This document shows, piece by piece, positions 1 through 12,061 of a DNA stretch of 64,000 bases. The position numbers were made by a program, and so were the translations under genes. The stretch is from Ptychodera flava. Its lineage: Eukaryota; Hemichordata; Enteropneusta; Ptychoderidae. The stretch is taken from contig NC_091947.1 in NCBI RefSeq assembly GCF_041260155.1, forward strand, positions 33,304,032-33,368,031. Direction: 5' to 3'. The notes under the pieces are model-generated. The model did no database searches and was not told the origin of the DNA. It was given only the letters and a program-made list of their open reading frames with translations. Numbering within the stretch: position 1 is the first letter of the stretch; every line of letters begins with the position of its first letter.

Positions 1-1925
1 TGTAAATAAATTTTATTGAATATTGTTGCCAGAAATTTTTGAAGACTCTGTACATTGATTAGAACCATTCTGTAGCATCAGTTTTAATACTGCTAGGCAT
101 CAATGAATTTAGTGTACTGATAATTTATAATAATATTATGTGCAGATAGGTTTTTGTATAAAATTGAAGTAGCCTAGTGTCAATTCACAAACTGTCAAGA
201 TATGTTTTTCATCATTCAAGGTTCAGTTATGAAAAGCTTTATAGCGGTAACTGTGACAGTGTTCAGTAATATTCTGAAAGTTGTCTGCATCACAGCTGTA
301 CTCAGAACCAGTCTGATTTAAATCAGATGTAACCATGGCAACGTTCAACCTTTGCTTGTTCTTTGCTGTTTTGATCTACTTATATTTGCCTGACTACACC
401 TGACACAAATCTGTAGAAGATAGAGTCCAAATCTTACACATCAGCCAGAACAGCAACTCTTTGGAAAGGTGTTCACAACTGCCACTTGTTATGAGTTGCA
501 GCATTATATTTAAAAACAGAGCCTAATTTGCTCCTGCAAAGTGTGAGATTGAAACGCAATATTCTATGACTGAGGTTCAGATGGAGTTAATAAGCAACTA
601 ACAAGAACGGCAAAGAACAAGCAAAGGTGGCAACGTTGCCATCTACATGATTTGGGCTAATGTGCAGCATCTCGGAAGCTGTTATCCAATTGATTGGCTG
701 AATCTTACCATTACAATTGAATAATACAAATAGACTCCCTAATTTGCTATGAATGGTGATAACCGACCAATCAGATATAACCTTCCGAGCACGCTGCTGT
801 GCTTTTAATCAGCTTTTACGCAGGACTTGTATTCAGAATGTGTAATGCTCAATATCAAAAGTCTTTGACCTGACAAATTCTCCAAAGTTTATAATCTGAT
901 GACCAGAAATGGTTACATTGATGTTGGAATATAAGTTTCTCTGGCACATGGATGACATTATATTTACCCAGGTATAGATTGTACCATACCTCCATATGGC
1001 AATTGCATATGATGACAACACTTATGTAACTTAATTTCTATACACAAGCTTCTTGTTCTCCATTCTTGGAAAAGACTCACACACTGGAGACTCAAAAAGG
1101 GATGTTGAGGCCAAATACTGTCAAAATGTTTGCTACATCGAGTACATGTATGCAATTGCAGATGCCAATGGTCATTTTGCTGATTGCCAAGTGAATGCAA
1201 GGGCGCCACCTTGTGGCAAAGAAGTAAAATTCCCTATCTGGAGAGAGACTCCTCCAGTGTTTGAAGTGATAGCTTAGAAAAAGATTACTGACTGAAACTG
1301 AACAATGTCTGCCAGTACCTGTTAGTTGATCTTTGTGTGTTCAGCCTTGAAGTTTTGTCTTTGTGTTGAATAGATGAATGTATACAAACATCAAAAGTAT
1401 TACTTTTTGAACTTTCCTTGAATAAAGAAATTAAAAAACTAAAGCACTTGTTCCACGAGTACACGAGCAGTCAGGCTTTGTTCTGGCACCTTTCATTCTA
1501 ATTCAGTTCTCTTTGATACTCGATCCTATTGTGTCGTCAAAGCCAAAGGATATATGTCATACTGACTTAGCATTACAACCTCATAACTTAGTAAACTCCT
1601 GGAAAAAGGGTAGAATACCTGAATTATTCTATAATGAGTGAAGGACTCTATAAACTCTGGTACCGTATCATGATGATTGGGGATTTGAGGATCGTAATAT
1701 ACGGATAAAAAGGACAAATGAGCCTTTGAGATGTAAGTAGATTTTGGCCATGAAGTAGGTTGTGAATGAACAATTATTAAGCGCTCAACTAGTTGTTGAG
1801 CCTATTGGTTTAGACATGAACTACTATTGGCATGTCATTGAAGGACATGAATTTCAAGACTGTTGGTATAGCGATTTGACTAATATGCCTGTTTAACCAA
1901 AATGCTGCAATCTGACTCTGCAGGA
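1..1925. other. Intergenic or intronic DNA without a recognised gene
   Basis: No open frame here looks like a conserved protein. Three CCAAT pentamers lie close together: a back-to-back inverted pair (CCAAT at 686-690, ATTGG at 693-697) and one at 767-771. Such clusters bind NF-Y in animal promoters, but no gene start is obvious beside them. A CTCF-like word sits at 1202-1216. AATAAA near 1420 could end a transcript, but I cannot name one. Confidence 0.5.
1202..1216 (-). promoter_or_regulatory. CTCF-like site
   Basis: On the minus strand the word is CCACAAGGTGGCGCC. It fits the core animal CTCF consensus at all but one position. It is a single motif with no second orientation partner seen nearby, so insulator activity is only a guess. 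Confidence 0.3.
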
Positions 1926-1939
1926 TGTTAAAGGCGGAG

Positions 1940-2002
1940 CCTCCCTTTAAAAGGACGCGAAGCTGTGGCGGCGTTCATTGTGTGAGTGGACACCGAACAG
2001 GT
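1940..2002 (+). promoter_or_regulatory. Possible promoter and non-coding first exon
   Basis: A GC-richer patch contains a TATA-like TTTAAAA at 1946-1952. It is followed about 50 bases later by CAG/GTAAAA, a usable splice donor at 2000/2001. The next plus-strand gene (coding from 10945) starts just inside an exon with its acceptor at 10906, so it must have an upstream non-coding exon. This patch is a candidate for that exon. The link is inference only. Confidence 0.25.
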
Positions 2003-2399
2003 AAAACACGGGCACACGCTCCAGAAAATGCCACTTTTTAGGTTTTTTTCCGGTCGCAAAACACAGACTGACTGCTAAGCGGTCAGCGCAAAGGTGATGC
2101 CGATCGTACTCAGTGGTTATATTCAAATTCGAAAGTGACTGTAAGACGATTTTTTAGGAAATTCGAGCGTTGTTGGTGGGGAATCATGACCGTTTGCGAT
2201 TTGAACCGACCGTCAATCAAACGCTTGTATAAACTCTGTTTGCAGGATTAGCAAAAGGTGACAAAAGTTTGAGATCAGTTTGTGTAATTAATGTTATAGA
2301 AATCAAACATCGTACTGGCCAAATGTTTGACTGGGAGGAGAACTCCACTAATGCGAGAACCTGGGATTGAAAAGTGCGGCTTTAAGTGGGTATGTCTTT

Positions 2400-3670
2400 T
2401 CAAAGCCATACAGCTTTACAGGAAATTCTGAGTGCACAACAACCAGTGATGGTTGTGCTCAAAAAAGATGCTAACACTATAAACTAAGGTACATCTGCAA
2501 CAGTGAAGATCAACACACTACAACACTAGGTGCAGAAATCAAGATCACTCCATCAAGTGGGCAAGAGTCTCGGAAACCATGTTTTTTTTAATACTTTGAG
2601 AAGATTTATGTAACGTGATCGACCATCTTCCTGAAATTTAGAGTGCAGCCAGATAATGTGACCAACTCGGCACCATGTACCACTATTGGTGTATATTACA
2701 TTACACGAAATGAAACAATATATATAAATTCATAGCATACTGTAGTGGGAGCCATTATAGTGTTAAAGGTGCTATTTTTTTTAAGTTAATCTGTGTACAA
2801 AAATTACAAAAAAAGTTCTAACAAATACAATGTTCTTCATTAATCCTATTGGAAAAACTGAATCAATACCTATATCTTTGGGGAAATGTAACTGAATATT
2901 ATTTAATGTTTTCTCAAAGGCCTTTAGATTAAACCATAATGACCAGTAGTTTCTGGGTAACTTTGTATTTGTGAATATTAATTCTTTTATAGTTTTGAAC
3001 TAGTTTGTCCAATTTTATTGGAACAAAAGATTTTCATTCTATTGTCCCTTTAAAGACTATTTCTATAGCCAATTTAGGACCTGTATTTTGCAATTGATAA
3101 ATCTTGATGGGTGTTGCACAAGTTGGTCGGTGTTGACAGCTATGGTAGCTCTGGCTTTATTAATTGATATCTGGGCATGATCAGACACCCTGTAATCAAC
3201 ATGAAATAGAGGGGTGATAAAGTGGTTCTCAGGTTCTTGACCTGCACGCATATACAGATTGACAGAGACAAGGCACACTTTATGATTGTGTAGGGCTATT
3301 AAACTTGATCCAGTAGAAAAAGGTGCAAATGAATCGTAATGTAACAGATTGATTGTCTAAATCAACTCATGATCAAACTATTTCCAGGTAAATACTTCTT
3401 GGAAATTTTGCACACGGAGCTGATTATGCAAATATCTGAGTTTAAGGGTCATATAGAGTCCAGCTGCCCTAACTAACTGTCACCCGGAAGTTCCCTGGAC
3501 GACATATATGTCACTCTTTGTTCTCGACTCCTTATCATTTCCAAATTAGGCAGTAAGTGTAACTCAAAGATTCCAACTTCAAAGCTTTTGCAATATGTAT
3601 ATCTCAGCGCAATCGGATTCGGGTATGTGACAATTATATTTTGATGATGTACTATTAAACAACGATTATG
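2400..3670. other. Non-coding stretch, nothing recognised
   Basis: AT-rich DNA with scattered stop codons in all frames. I see no conserved protein, RNA gene or clear repeat ends. Confidence 0.5.
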
Positions 3671-3676
3671 AAATAT

Positions 3677-3799
3677 GATGGCAGTTTGCTGCGGATCCGT
3701 AGCCCTCTCCCTTTGCTGGTTGTGTTGGGGGAGTGCCCCCTCCCCAACACAACCAGCAAAGGGAGTGGTAGGGCTACGGATCCGCAGCAAGATGGCAGT
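3677..3799. mobile_element. 105-bp foldback element with 9-bp target duplication
   Basis: Bases 3686-3790 form one hairpin. The arms are about 50 bp, starting TTGCTGCGGATCCGTAGCCC and ending with its complement, around a loop of about 4 bases. The 9-mer GATGGCAGT lies on both sides (3677-3685 and 3791-3799) as a direct repeat. Nine-base duplications are typical of MULE-type transposases, so this is best read as a non-autonomous MULE-like foldback. It has no coding capacity. Confidence 0.75.
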
Positions 3800-3892
3800 A
3801 CGCAATTATGCCATTATCACCAGACAGTATTACAATCATGGATGCACGCAGTCCAAAGTCTGTTCAGAGTGTTAAAGCATACAGACTTCTTA

Positions 3893-5648
3893 GGGACGGA
3901 CCATTAGATCTTGGGAGGGGGGTGGTCAAAAACAGAAAAAAAAAATTTTTCAGAGCAGAAAGTTAGGAAAAAAAAATCTTCAAACTAGTTTGCAAAATAA
4001 AAAAAAAATAAATAAGAAGACAAAGGCGTAAAAAAAAAATCTGCAAAAGTCTTTAAAATTTTGAATTTTTTTTAGATTTTACCGACAGTAAGCAACTTTC
4101 TGTATAATTTTAATACATCCTCCCGGCACATTTTTAATTTTAATTTATACATTTAGAGTGACTGTATCCCTTATACTGGAAGTTGTGATTATCTTATCTT
4201 TTCAGGACTTTTGTATTCTGATCACTTGAAAATTATGAAATTATAGAGCCTGTTTTCTACTTGTTTCCTGCGTACAAACCAAGCAGGTACACTAGGTAAA
4301 ACATTGAAACTATTGTATGGTTGTCAAGACAGAAAGTTGTATTTGCTTTTTAAGATCAAGGTAAACAGATGCAGGCCACATCAGTTTCATTTTTTTCACA
4401 GCATTTTATTACAATGATGAATGCAAGAATGGGTGAACAAGTAAAAACACGTCAATAATGATAAAACAACATATCAAGTCATTATGTATTATTTTGCTTT
4501 TAAAAAGGCATTTTCAATTCTTTTTCTCAAAAAAAAACCCTCAAATAACAACAGCAACACATGTTTTAACATTCAACAATACACTACGTAGAATGCCATC
4601 TATCCAACAAATCCCAACACAAAAACACACAAAAGGGTTGAACTTTGAAAGTTTCTCGATAGCAAATACTGAATAAATCTGCATGGTTAATCGTTTTTGT
4701 GTAGCAAATTTCAAAGAAATTGGACAAGCCCTTTAGGGGAATACAGATTTTTTGACCATGAATGGCATAAATTGCCCAAAAAGACAAATATTAATATTTC
4801 AACACATCTATACACATCCAATCAATTTGGACATGCTGCTACAGAGAAATAGATGTTTTGATCAAAAAAGGGCAACAATTGCTCTAAAAACATAAATATG
4901 CAAATTTCACTATATTATTTAGCTTATTTTAGCTTCTCAGCTTGTCAAAATCAATTGTAAATCATGAGATATGCATGATGTTTGGTGGGGTGAATGTAGG
5001 CATTTCACCACGCAGTAGGAAGCCAGGAAACCAAAATAGTCAATTTTCAAAACTATATGAAGCTACTGAGGAGCAAGAAGACCATGTTTCAGAGGAAGAT
5101 GTGTAATCCGAAAAAAATGCTCCCAAAGTGCCACCAAATAACACCATTTTTATCTCTATTTTCAAAAGCTCCAACAGCAGGAGGGGGGACACCCCCCTCC
5201 TGACCTCCCCCCGCAAAAATACTCCCCAAGTGCCACCAAATAACACCATTTTAATCTCTATTTTTCAAAAGCTCCAACGGCAGGAGGGGGACACCCCCTC
5301 CTGACCACCCCCCGCAAAAATACTCCCCAAGTGCCACCAAATAACACCATTTTAATCTCTATTTTTCAAAAGCTCCAACAGCAGCAGGGGGACACCCCTC
5401 TCCTGACCTCTTCCCAGTGACCGCTTGCGTGGCCGCTTGTGGTGCTTGGCACCACATGTTTGCCCTCTTTATCTTCAGACAGCGACGAACGAAAAAAAAA
5501 TTATAAATCTGAAAATTTACTCTGAAAAAAAAAAATTTGCACAGCTAATTTAATTGGAAAAAAAAATTTCAGAAATTTACAATAGTAAAAAAAAATTTTC
5601 ACAATTTCATTGTGACCACCCCCCTCCCAAGGTCTAATGGTCCATCCC
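3893..5648. mobile_element. Non-autonomous PIF/Harbinger-like transposon
   Basis: The ends are inverted repeats of about 38 bp: GGGACGGACCATTAGATCTT at the left and the complement of GGGATGGACCATTAGACCTT at the right, continuing into GGGAGGGGGGTGGTCA. The direct repeat TTA flanks both ends (3890-3892, 5649-5651), which is the usual Harbinger target. The body of about 1.76 kb has no transposase. It contains A-rich runs and a 101-bp tandem repeat. Shorter relatives with the same ends occur at 18297 and 27934. Confidence 0.8.
5118..5410. repeat. Tandem repeat, about 101 bp x 3, inside the Harbinger-like element
   Basis: CCACCAAATAACACCATTTT recurs at 5131, 5233 and 5334, giving periods of 102 and 101 bases. 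Each unit also holds an internal stem made from GGAGGGGG and CCCCCTCC around ACA. The units are close to identical, so this is a recent expansion. Confidence 0.85.
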
Positions 5649-5651
5649 TTA

Positions 5652-8190
5652 TCAAACTGGAGTATTGTCTTGTGCACTGTATGCCAGTGATCTCATGATC
5701 AGTTGTGTCATTCAATATTCAGCTTTAAAATACGAAGTTGAAGATGTTGTATGATGTAACTTTTGATATTTGAAACAAAAGCATGAGTATAAGCTTGAGT
5801 TTATAATTATATTTTTGACATTTTGTTTCTCTTATGAATTTGTTTTTGTTTCACATTCTGTTACTTTCGTTTTTGCGGCATACAATGTATTTCTTACATC
5901 TGTGTGAGAATTTTACACTGACCTTTGCTAAGACAGTGTCAGGTTAGGGGGCAATATGCACCCAACACAGCTCAAAAATAACGTTGTTGCAAATTATCCA
6001 TTCAATTTTAATTGATTTGTTAACCCAAGATAGAAATATTGGTTAGGTTCACCTTTTAGCTTGTCAAGCGGTTGTAAGTTGTGTGATAAGGAAGTGTTAA
6101 TTTATGCAAATGTATGCAAATCACCCGATTTCCTGGCTTCTCTTTTATACAATTTAAAGATTTCCAAAGAATTTAACTCCAATCTAGTTTGGTCAAATTT
6201 TCTGAAATTTTCACAATATGTTCTTTAAATGCTATATAAAAAATGAGTATTATGTTTGGCAATAAGGTTCTTACATTTTGAATAAGAGGCATTTTAATTT
6301 TGCTAATCATGTTTTAAATCACTTTTTTGAGTGTCAGTCTTTCAACCCATGCCATTTTAGAATGAGGATAGATAATGCAAAATAGAATAGTGGTCATTTT
6401 CTATATATACTCTTCTTTCAAGATAAATGTTACATTTCAGAAAATAGTGTCAAGTTTTTGACTTAAATTAATTTTATCATTAATACCAATATTGAGGTTT
6501 TTTACCCTAAATATATGCCCCTTCATCCTTCGAGTAAACTAGTACTACCATACTAAACTTTAGATTCTCTGCTTTTTGAAAATGATGGGTTTCCCTGTCA
6601 TCATATATTCCTTTGAAAAAGACTGTTGGCAACATGCAGCTCCACCTTGAATTGGGTAAATACTATTCTCAGCTATGTATATAACGTCTGAAGGAGAATG
6701 GTTTCAGGGTGCAACAAAGGGATAGTGCTGCGTCTAATAAGATTCCGACTGCAGGTACTATAAACCTTGACCAAGGTCAATAAACCTCAATTACCACATA
6801 CTGTGGTAGTTGAGCAACCTTAGCCTCATGAGGGTTTATCCATCCATATACCCACTGTTTCATCACAGTGATTGTAATTTACTCACAGTTATTCTGAAGT
6901 TTTGTCATAAGTATTTGTACCAGAAGGGTCATCAAATTTTGGCAACTGTGTGTTCATACAAATTCTTGCCTGTAAAACTTTGTGCAAATTTTACAACTTT
7001 AATCAATACATAGAAAACAATAGAAGATGAAAGGTACATCTATGATTGATATTGCAAAGCAGATCTACAGTCTATAAAGTGGAAAACAATAATTTACAAT
7101 CATAAATCTTGTAGAAAGAACTCTGTTTTTTCAAAAGCATAGACCTTTAATAATTCCTGTTAACTACTGAGGGTCTCTACTGTGCAGAAGCTTAAATCGT
7201 GAAAGTGACTGCTCTGTAAAAATACTTGGAATATATTGATTTCTGAGCTCTACATAGAGAGGACAAAAGAAAAAATAGCGAAAATGAAACTCATCTTCAA
7301 AGCTGTCCACACAACTTAAACTTTTAGTAGTAGTGACTTAGAAGTTGATTAACAGACACTGCTATATTTGAAAGTGAAATTATAATTATCTTTCTAAAAT
7401 TACAACGTTGTTAAAGCGATTCCTCTATTTTGCACAGTAACACGCACACAATTTTAAGACTCTAAGTGTACATTCAACTGTATGAGTGAGATTGTACCAC
7501 ATACATCTAACCAAATTTGGTGCCGCTGTTCGAGATAATAATTACATATACCAGCAAACTAGTTTCCTTAATTACCATGTAAATTTACTATTCTTTGACA
7601 AAACAGCAAAAGATCTTTTAAAGTTCGATCTCATCTCTGTGAGATCAATATATTGAATAATATTTTTATACCAGCCATTGCAGTGATTAATACAGCATAG
7701 TAGGAAATAACCGATCGCATACTGTATATGTAATTGGAGTTAAAAGCTGCGTGGAATTCGCATTGAAATGTTTCTTCAACTGGGCGTGTATTTGTTGAAC
7801 TTATACTACAAATGTTGAGATCGCGATCTGACCTGACAGATCCACTAATCTTGTGCAAATGTTGGCTACCCAGTTATATGTCTCAGCCCGAGTCGATTTA
7901 CCATATTCTATAACGTTAAAAATTTTAATGATTTCTTCACAGATAAAGTTTCCTGCTTTTCTTTCCCTCTGACTATGTTTGACAACATGTAATGGGATGT
8001 GCACTGAGCATGGCATAACTGAAACAAAACAGCCATTTTCATTTTACGATAAAGAGTGCAAGATGGGTCAACTGATCTTGTCAACTGATATTTTCTTGGT
8101 CAATTTGTTGGCATTTTGATCTAGCGCGCATTTTTTGAGCCAGCCCACAACCAAGACAAAGTCAACTTCTGGAGTCATAAACTGAGTGGA
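5652..8190. other. Non-coding stretch, nothing recognised
   Basis: AT-rich DNA with no supported gene. A small inverted motif TTGACC-AA-GGTCAA near 6770 contains two overlapping CCAAGGTCA words, the half-site of SF-1/ERR-type nuclear receptors, but nothing around it suggests a promoter. Confidence 0.45.
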
Positions 8191-8225
8191 ACCATAGACC
8201 CTCGTTTTTCTCGAGGGTCTATGGT
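8191..8225. repeat. Short hairpin of the CCATAGACCC palindrome family
   Basis: Arms ACCATAGACCCTCG and CGAGGGTCTATGGT surround a 7-base T-rich loop. The same core, CATAGACCC...GGGTCTATG, makes up the small insertions at 29226 and 60341. The flanks TGGAA and TGAAA agree at four of five bases if the element is taken to start at CCATAG, in keeping with an old 5-bp target duplication. Confidence 0.6.
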
Positions 8226-8499
8226 GAAACACAGTTAATTATTTGAATCAGTAGCATTTTAAGCAAACAACTTGACATTATGTCTTGATCATCTGTTGGA
8301 GTTCAAAGGGGTCTTCAATCTTTCTATTCAGTCAAGACGGTGGGTATATCAGATGCAGCTGATGCATTTTTGTATTTATCTAGAACTTGCAACACATTAA
8401 ACTTTAAATGTGTAGGCTGCGTCTGAGGCCCGGCTTGTTTGATCGTGCTGTCATGGGTGGCAAATCTACAGTACAACGGTAGTAAGCTTACATATATTT

Positions 8500-8565
8500 A
8501 CAATGTATATATATTTATATTTATATTTATGTATATTTACAAGATATATATATTTACAATGTATA
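8500..8565. repeat. Low-complexity TATATTTA repeat
   Basis: Alternating TATATTTA-like units make a simple AT repeat. No function is suggested. Confidence 0.6.
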
Positions 8566-8704
8566 ACTTGACACCCTTGACAGTGCGATTGCAAGGTCCT
8601 GTGACACGTACGGCCTAATATAGTACCGGTCAGCAAGATTCAAAAACCTATGTATGGCGTAAATGAAAAGCAATTAAGCCTCACTCTCATGCACCATCCA
8701 CTTA

Positions 8705-9518
8705 GGGAGCCGTAATCATTTATGACCTGGGGGTGCAGTTGGAGGAATTTCATGGGAAACTCTGATATTTCAAGTAACCCCCCTGCCAAGCCTGATGAAT
8801 TTGAGTAACCCCCTCTCTAACTCAGAAATTTTGACAGACCCCCACTTAGGAAAGTTAAATATGAAGACATGTATTTGTAAAATTTGCAAAAATACAGCAA
8901 TAGTAAAGACCTTTCATATCCTGGTGTACCCTGCTAGATTATCATCGGTTATCTCATGACGGTTGAAAAAGGTGAAACCAACAGAATGAAATTCAAATTC
9001 ACAATAAAATGTAGATATAAAAGCTCACGCTATAACCAGTATACAACCATATAGTATTGTTTACTTTGGATGGGTACCATGACAGGGTTTTCACTAAGAT
9101 ATCTGGTAGGGCAAAGTTGGAAAGTACAGGGGAGAAAACACGTGGGAGGCTGAGGAGGAAACTGTCAGAGGAGGTTATACCCTCTCTTGCATGGTAAAAT
9201 TTGAGAAATTGATGTATGCAATGGTGCAGTCTGGCGCAATCTGAGAGGTGTTTTCAATTTATGTTTTTTCACATAGTAAAACCATTAGAACACCCTAAGG
9301 GGGAGAGTGCGAGAGGGTATTGTCCCCCCTCTCGCATTGAAAATTTTGAGAGATTGAAGTTTGAAATATATTTTGCAATCTGAGAGGTGTTTCGATTCAT
9401 TTTGCACCAAAAATTGAGTACCCCCTTCTTTCACTCCACATTTTGAGTGGCTTTCAGTTTTTTGAGTGACCCCCCTCACATTCCTCTGACCCCAAGGCCA
9501 TAAATAATGATGGCTCCC
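8705..9518. mobile_element. Non-autonomous PIF/Harbinger-like transposon
   Basis: The left end GGGAGCCGTAATCATTTATG matches the complement of the right end (GGGAGCCATCATTATTTATG) and continues into GGCCTTGGGG. TTA is duplicated at 8702-8704 and 9519-9521. The 814-bp body is rich in runs of C or G separated by GAGTGACCCCC-like phrases and has no transposase. A relative of the left end is seen again at 23604. Confidence 0.8.
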
Positions 9519-9521
9519 TTA

Positions 9522-10130
9522 CTGACCATAGGTCTGAGAAGGGTCAGTTGTACCCAGAGATGCATGATGAACATAAAGATTGTACTCAATCATGCTCCAA
9601 TGATCGACAAGATATCAGTTGGCCTACCGGTGCAAAGCTTAGAAAATCTTTATATAACAGATTGCAAATTAACTTTAAGTTTGACCAACAATAGGTAAAT
9701 TGGCGACAAATAAGTTACTGTAAATTTACTAGGGTCAAATCCTGATTTCTAGGAGCCGTACCTGACAAGGAAAACCATCAAAAGTAGTAATTTTTGGTGT
9801 ACTATCCACTTGTGTCTTCTCGACCGTCCTAAACCAAAAAACTACCGAGTGCTAAAACAAAGGATTAATTAAGTCTAGCAGAAAAGTTCCAGCGAATGCA
9901 TATATGTGTTGCAATCCCTTAGCCTAGATTACAACAATTAATTATTCGTGACGTTGGCGACTGAGGTTCACAGATTGATCAATCCTATATGCCATATTGA
10001 GACATAGCCCAGACTGTGAACTTTGGACCAGAAGATCTAATTATAAAAATTTAATGTATTGAATTGGATCAGAATGGACATAGATTAAATCGTCATGCTG
10101 ACAGGTTGATGATTATGAGATATCCAATCA
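9522..10130. other. Non-coding stretch, nothing recognised
   Basis: No gene, RNA or repeat boundary was recognised here. Confidence 0.45.
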
Positions 10131-10395
10131 GGCCAAAGTAATTAAATTCTTTGTTTTGCGTCCACTCAAAATGAGAAAAGGTACGTGCCTTAGCGGCTGA
10201 AAAACACACACAAGAAAATTAACACAATGTAATTTGATTGCAGCAAATAAAAAATTGTAAAAATATTTTAGTTCAGAAAAGCTAAGCGGTTATGTCCTAA
10301 AATTTCCTATCCAAGTACACTGTGTGTTTTTTCTTGAAAACCTTAAAAACCTAAGCGGATGGGGACGCAAAACAAAGAATTTAATTACTTTGGCC
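10131..10395. mobile_element. MITE with perfect inverted ends of over 30 bp
   Basis: The left end GGCCAAAGTAATTAAATTCT and the following TTTGTTTTGCGTCC are exactly complemented at 10362-10395. The body is about 265 bp and non-coding. The flanking triplets (TCA at the left, TAA at the right) are not an exact duplication, so the superfamily is open; Harbinger-like is a guess. Perfect arms imply recent activity or gene conversion. Confidence 0.75.
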
Positions 10396-10671
10396 TAAGT
10401 TCCTTTGTATCAAAGTTTTGCAATGTAATGAAGTTGATCAGACTTCGAGGATACATTAATTACAACTATAGTTACTATTCATTTACATACTTAATGAATC
10501 TCTGTAATCTAAGGCCTTTATGTATCAAAGTTTTTCGATGCACTGAAGTTGATCACCAAGGTGTTGCACTGTTGGGTATGTAACATCTTTGCCATTCATG
10601 AATGAATTTGAATTTACCTTCCATTTTGTATTATAAAGTGAGATTAAACTATAGACAGAAGAGGGGTCTTC

Positions 10672-10700
10672 CCTCCCCCCCCCTCCCCCCCCCCCCCCTC
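10672..10700. repeat. Poly-C tract
   Basis: A run of about 28 bases that is nearly all C, just upstream of the membrane-protein gene. It is likely to be length-variable and error-prone in sequencing. Confidence 0.7.
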
Positions 10701-10944
10701 TGTGTATGGTTAAACACTCCAATGCATCTACTGGTTGTAATAATGACTCATCTCCCAGACTGAGGACATTATTTGCACTGAGAAAATGAAGAAAATGCAG
10801 ATATATTGCTTTCCTGTAGGCTATCGTACTGAATGTTAAATTCATACAGTGCCTATAGACGGTGATATATGTAAAATGTAATTTTTTTATTCTGTTTCCC
10901 TTTCAGTATTTGAAACCCATGACATCGGCAGTCACTCTTCAGCC

Positions 10945-11679
10945 ATGGCAGTTCCAGAGAGTGTCAAATATGCAGTGGGAAACCTTACAGAAGGAGTGCT
11001 GAAACAACTCTATGAACTTCATTTCAATTGTCGTTCACATTTTCTAAGCGCAGACCATTATGAGAAATTGGATCAAAGATTGACTTTGGTTGGGAGCATT
11101 TTCATCGCAGCTGTTGTTGCCGTTGTTTGGTGCATCAAGGAGTTTTGGAAACCTGGAACAGGAACTTTACCTTTGAAGGGAATGACATTTGTAATGATAG
11201 CATTCTTTTGTAGTGCAGCAATTACCCAGTTATATAAAAGTGCACAGTCTCCATTGGAAAAGAAGAATCTTCACTTCAAAGCTGCAAGTGAACTGAAAGG
11301 ACTTGAAAAAAGAATGGAAGCTTGGATGCATGCAGAATTGTCAAGTGCCACAAACCAAGAAAAAATAGAAAAACTGCTCGACCAATTCTATAACTTCATC
11401 AATGAACAAACAAAAATTGATAAGGAGACCATCAATGCTGTGGATTGGACATTTAGTGAAGTGCATCGCACACTTCCTGAGAAATGGGTACAGTCTGGGA
11501 AAAAACTTGGAAAGTATTTTCCTGCAGATACAGGATTTCAATGGGGCTATCATTGGTATTCTGTTGAGCCATATTTAATCATTATAACGCTTGCAACAAT
11601 TTCATCCTTTGTCATATGGAATCTGGTGTGTGAGCTTTATAATGAGAAGTTTCCTCAGTCAAACAAAAATTCAGACTGA
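10945..11679 (+). CDS. Membrane protein, SLATT-like layout, 244 residues
   Basis: A single uninterrupted coding exon. A clear pyrimidine-tract acceptor (TTTCAG, 10901-10906) lies 38 bases before the start, so a non-coding first exon must lie upstream. Residues 1-45 are a polar helical lead. Hydrophobic helices span about 46-65 and 80-96. Then comes a helical, charged region (about 100-190) with HFKAASELKGLEKRMEAW, and a last hydrophobic helix at about 209-228 before a polar tail. Two adjacent helices followed by an H-x-x-A-x-x-Y/L-x-x-L-type helical segment resemble the SLATT domain, known from bacterial nucleotide-signalled defence systems and some eukaryotes. In that setting SLATT proteins are thought to act as pore-forming effectors. 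The fold assignment is inference from layout, not from a search. The gene has no paralog in the window. AATAAA at 12056-12061 is a fitting polyadenylation signal. Confidence 0.75.
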   Translation: MAVPESVKYAVGNLTEGVLKQLYELHFNCRSHFLSADHYEKLDQRLTLVGSIFIAAVVAVVWCIKEFWKPGTGTLPLKGMTFVMIAFFCSAAITQLYKSAQSPLEKKNLHFKAASELKGLEKRMEAWMHAELSSATNQEKIEKLLDQFYNFINEQTKIDKETINAVDWTFSEVHRTLPEKWVQSGKKLGKYFPADTGFQWGYHWYSVEPYLIIITLATISSFVIWNLVCELYNEKFPQSNKNSD

Positions 11680-12055
11680 AGATTCAAAGGAAGAAAATTG
11701 AAATGGTTGTTTCTTATCGTTGTTCAGAGTATTAGACTGGATACATTACCCTTTTTTGATGTTAACCACATCTCTCATTCATTAAAAGTATTACGACCAG
11801 GGGAAGTCGGCAAGGCAAATAGAAATGGCTGTCTAAAATTGTCTTTAGCTAAGTGGTACAATTCCAAGCGGACCCGCTGGCCGCAACAAAACATGGTCAA
11901 TAAAGGAAACTACACGCAAGTTACTGAGAACATTTCCTTATTCTTATTGAAGAACGTCACGTAGTGACAGCAAGAAAATAACTTTACAATATTGAAATTA
12001 TTTGTACTATAATGCGCGTGACCAAGTAAACAATACGTATTAGTTTTAGCTTTAA

Positions 12056-12061
12056 AATAAA
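12056..12061 (+). promoter_or_regulatory. Polyadenylation signal of the membrane-protein gene
   Basis: AATAAA lies 377 bases after the stop codon on the same strand and is the first such hexamer downstream. Confidence 0.5.

Noticed and set aside
1053-1277. 74-residue plus-strand open frame near an AATAAA
   Set aside because: An overlapping minus-strand frame of similar length exists and no splice acceptor or known motif supports coding. It remains unproven.
6766-6785. Nuclear-receptor-like TTGACC-AA-GGTCAA
   Set aside because: A single short motif far from any gene start; such words occur by chance.
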